Shown here: one piece after another, positions 13,425 to 13,534 of the stretch | How the letters are laid out: each line of letters opens with the position of its first letter | Numbering within the stretch: position 1 is the stretch's first letter | DNA from: an uncultured Azospirillum sp. | Lineage (GTDB): Bacteria; Pseudomonadota; Alphaproteobacteria; RF32; CAG-239 | Direction: 5' to 3' | Assembly (NCBI GenBank): GCA_900542055.1 | Contig: UQMA01000034.1 | Location: 1-13,534 of the forward strand | Length of the DNA stretch: 13,534 bases | Program-made: the position numbers and the translations under genes | The notes under the pieces: model-generated | What the model saw: only the letters and a program-made list of their open reading frames with translations | Told to the model about the DNA's origin: nothing | Database searches by the model: none

Positions 13425-13534
13425 TTAGAAATTATATCCGCGCAACAATTCTGCAGTCAGCATCGGCTTTTTACCTTGCCTTTGAATTTTTTCAATTTCA
13501 ACACTTCCGCCTTTTGCGCCGATAAACAATCTGT
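13425..13534 (-). CDS. fmt: Methionyl-tRNA formyltransferase, C-terminal fragment
   Basis: The last 35 residues of a minus-strand gene that enters from the right edge. The translation ends in VEIEKIQRQGKKPMLTAELLRGYNF followed by TAA. The pattern Q-R-x-G-K-K-x-M followed by LRG is the characteristic C-terminus of Fmt, which formylates the initiator Met-tRNA for translation. The formyl-donor and catalytic domain lies outside the window, so only the tRNA-binding C-terminal domain end is seen. In many bacteria fmt follows def; that cannot be checked here. The identification rests on a short but distinctive segment. Confidence 0.82.
   Translation of the reverse strand, partial: RLFIGAKGGSVEIEKIQRQGKKPMLTAELLRGYNF

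Noticed and set aside
1..13534. Prophage, insertion sequence, CRISPR array, tRNA or rRNA
   Set aside because: No transposase, integrase, repeat-spacer pattern, attachment repeat or RNA-gene signature was seen by eye on either strand.

Overview
The window looks like a chromosomal segment of a low-GC alphaproteobacterium. The signs are an alpha-type DksA whose zinc finger keeps two of four cysteines, a maf-rne/rng-yacG gene order known from Alphaproteobacteria, a long-linker FtsZ ending in a conserved C-terminal peptide, and many Gram-negative envelope proteins. AT-rich base use and these families would fit an uncultured, perhaps gut-associated, lineage, but that placement is inference. No mobile element, CRISPR array, tRNA, rRNA or phage gene was seen.

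Layout. (1) 1-1473: 3' part of ftsZ on the plus strand, ending at a strong terminator. (2) 1699-4083, minus strand: tightly packed operon dksA-maf-rne/rng-yacG (stringent-response regulator, nucleotide pyrophosphatase, ribonuclease, gyrase inhibitor), converging on ftsZ with a terminator for each side. (3) 4199-4804, minus: an orphan type IV prepilin/pseudopilin-like protein. (4) 4895-6606: envelope genes, namely a small outer-membrane barrel (plus), a small exported protein of unknown role (minus) and a glycine-zipper/OmpA-domain lipoprotein (minus). (5) 6716-10455: a divergent pair, an Aas-type acyltransferase/acyl-ACP synthetase (minus) and a FadL-family outer-membrane transporter (plus). 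Together they look like a unit for taking up exogenous fatty acids and putting them into phospholipid; the region between them holds a large interrupted dyad. (6) 10606-12714, plus: a two-gene glycosyltransferase operon (GT4 then GT2) behind a good sigma70-type promoter; the GT2 ends in three 20-residue repeats. (7) 12820-13377, plus: an orphan 185-residue protein with a faint DUF1566/C-type-lectin-like signature. (8) 13425-13534, minus: the C-terminal end of fmt.

The genes mostly serve core growth functions (division, RNA decay, translation initiation, stringent control) and envelope building (outer-membrane proteins, fatty-acid incorporation, surface glycan). No complete new system is evident. 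The points most worth a second look are the GT2 tail repeats, a 10-bp sequence shared in opposite orientation by the leaders of the glycosyltransferase operon and the orphan gene, the structured fadL leader, and the orphan prepilin and DUF1566-like proteins.
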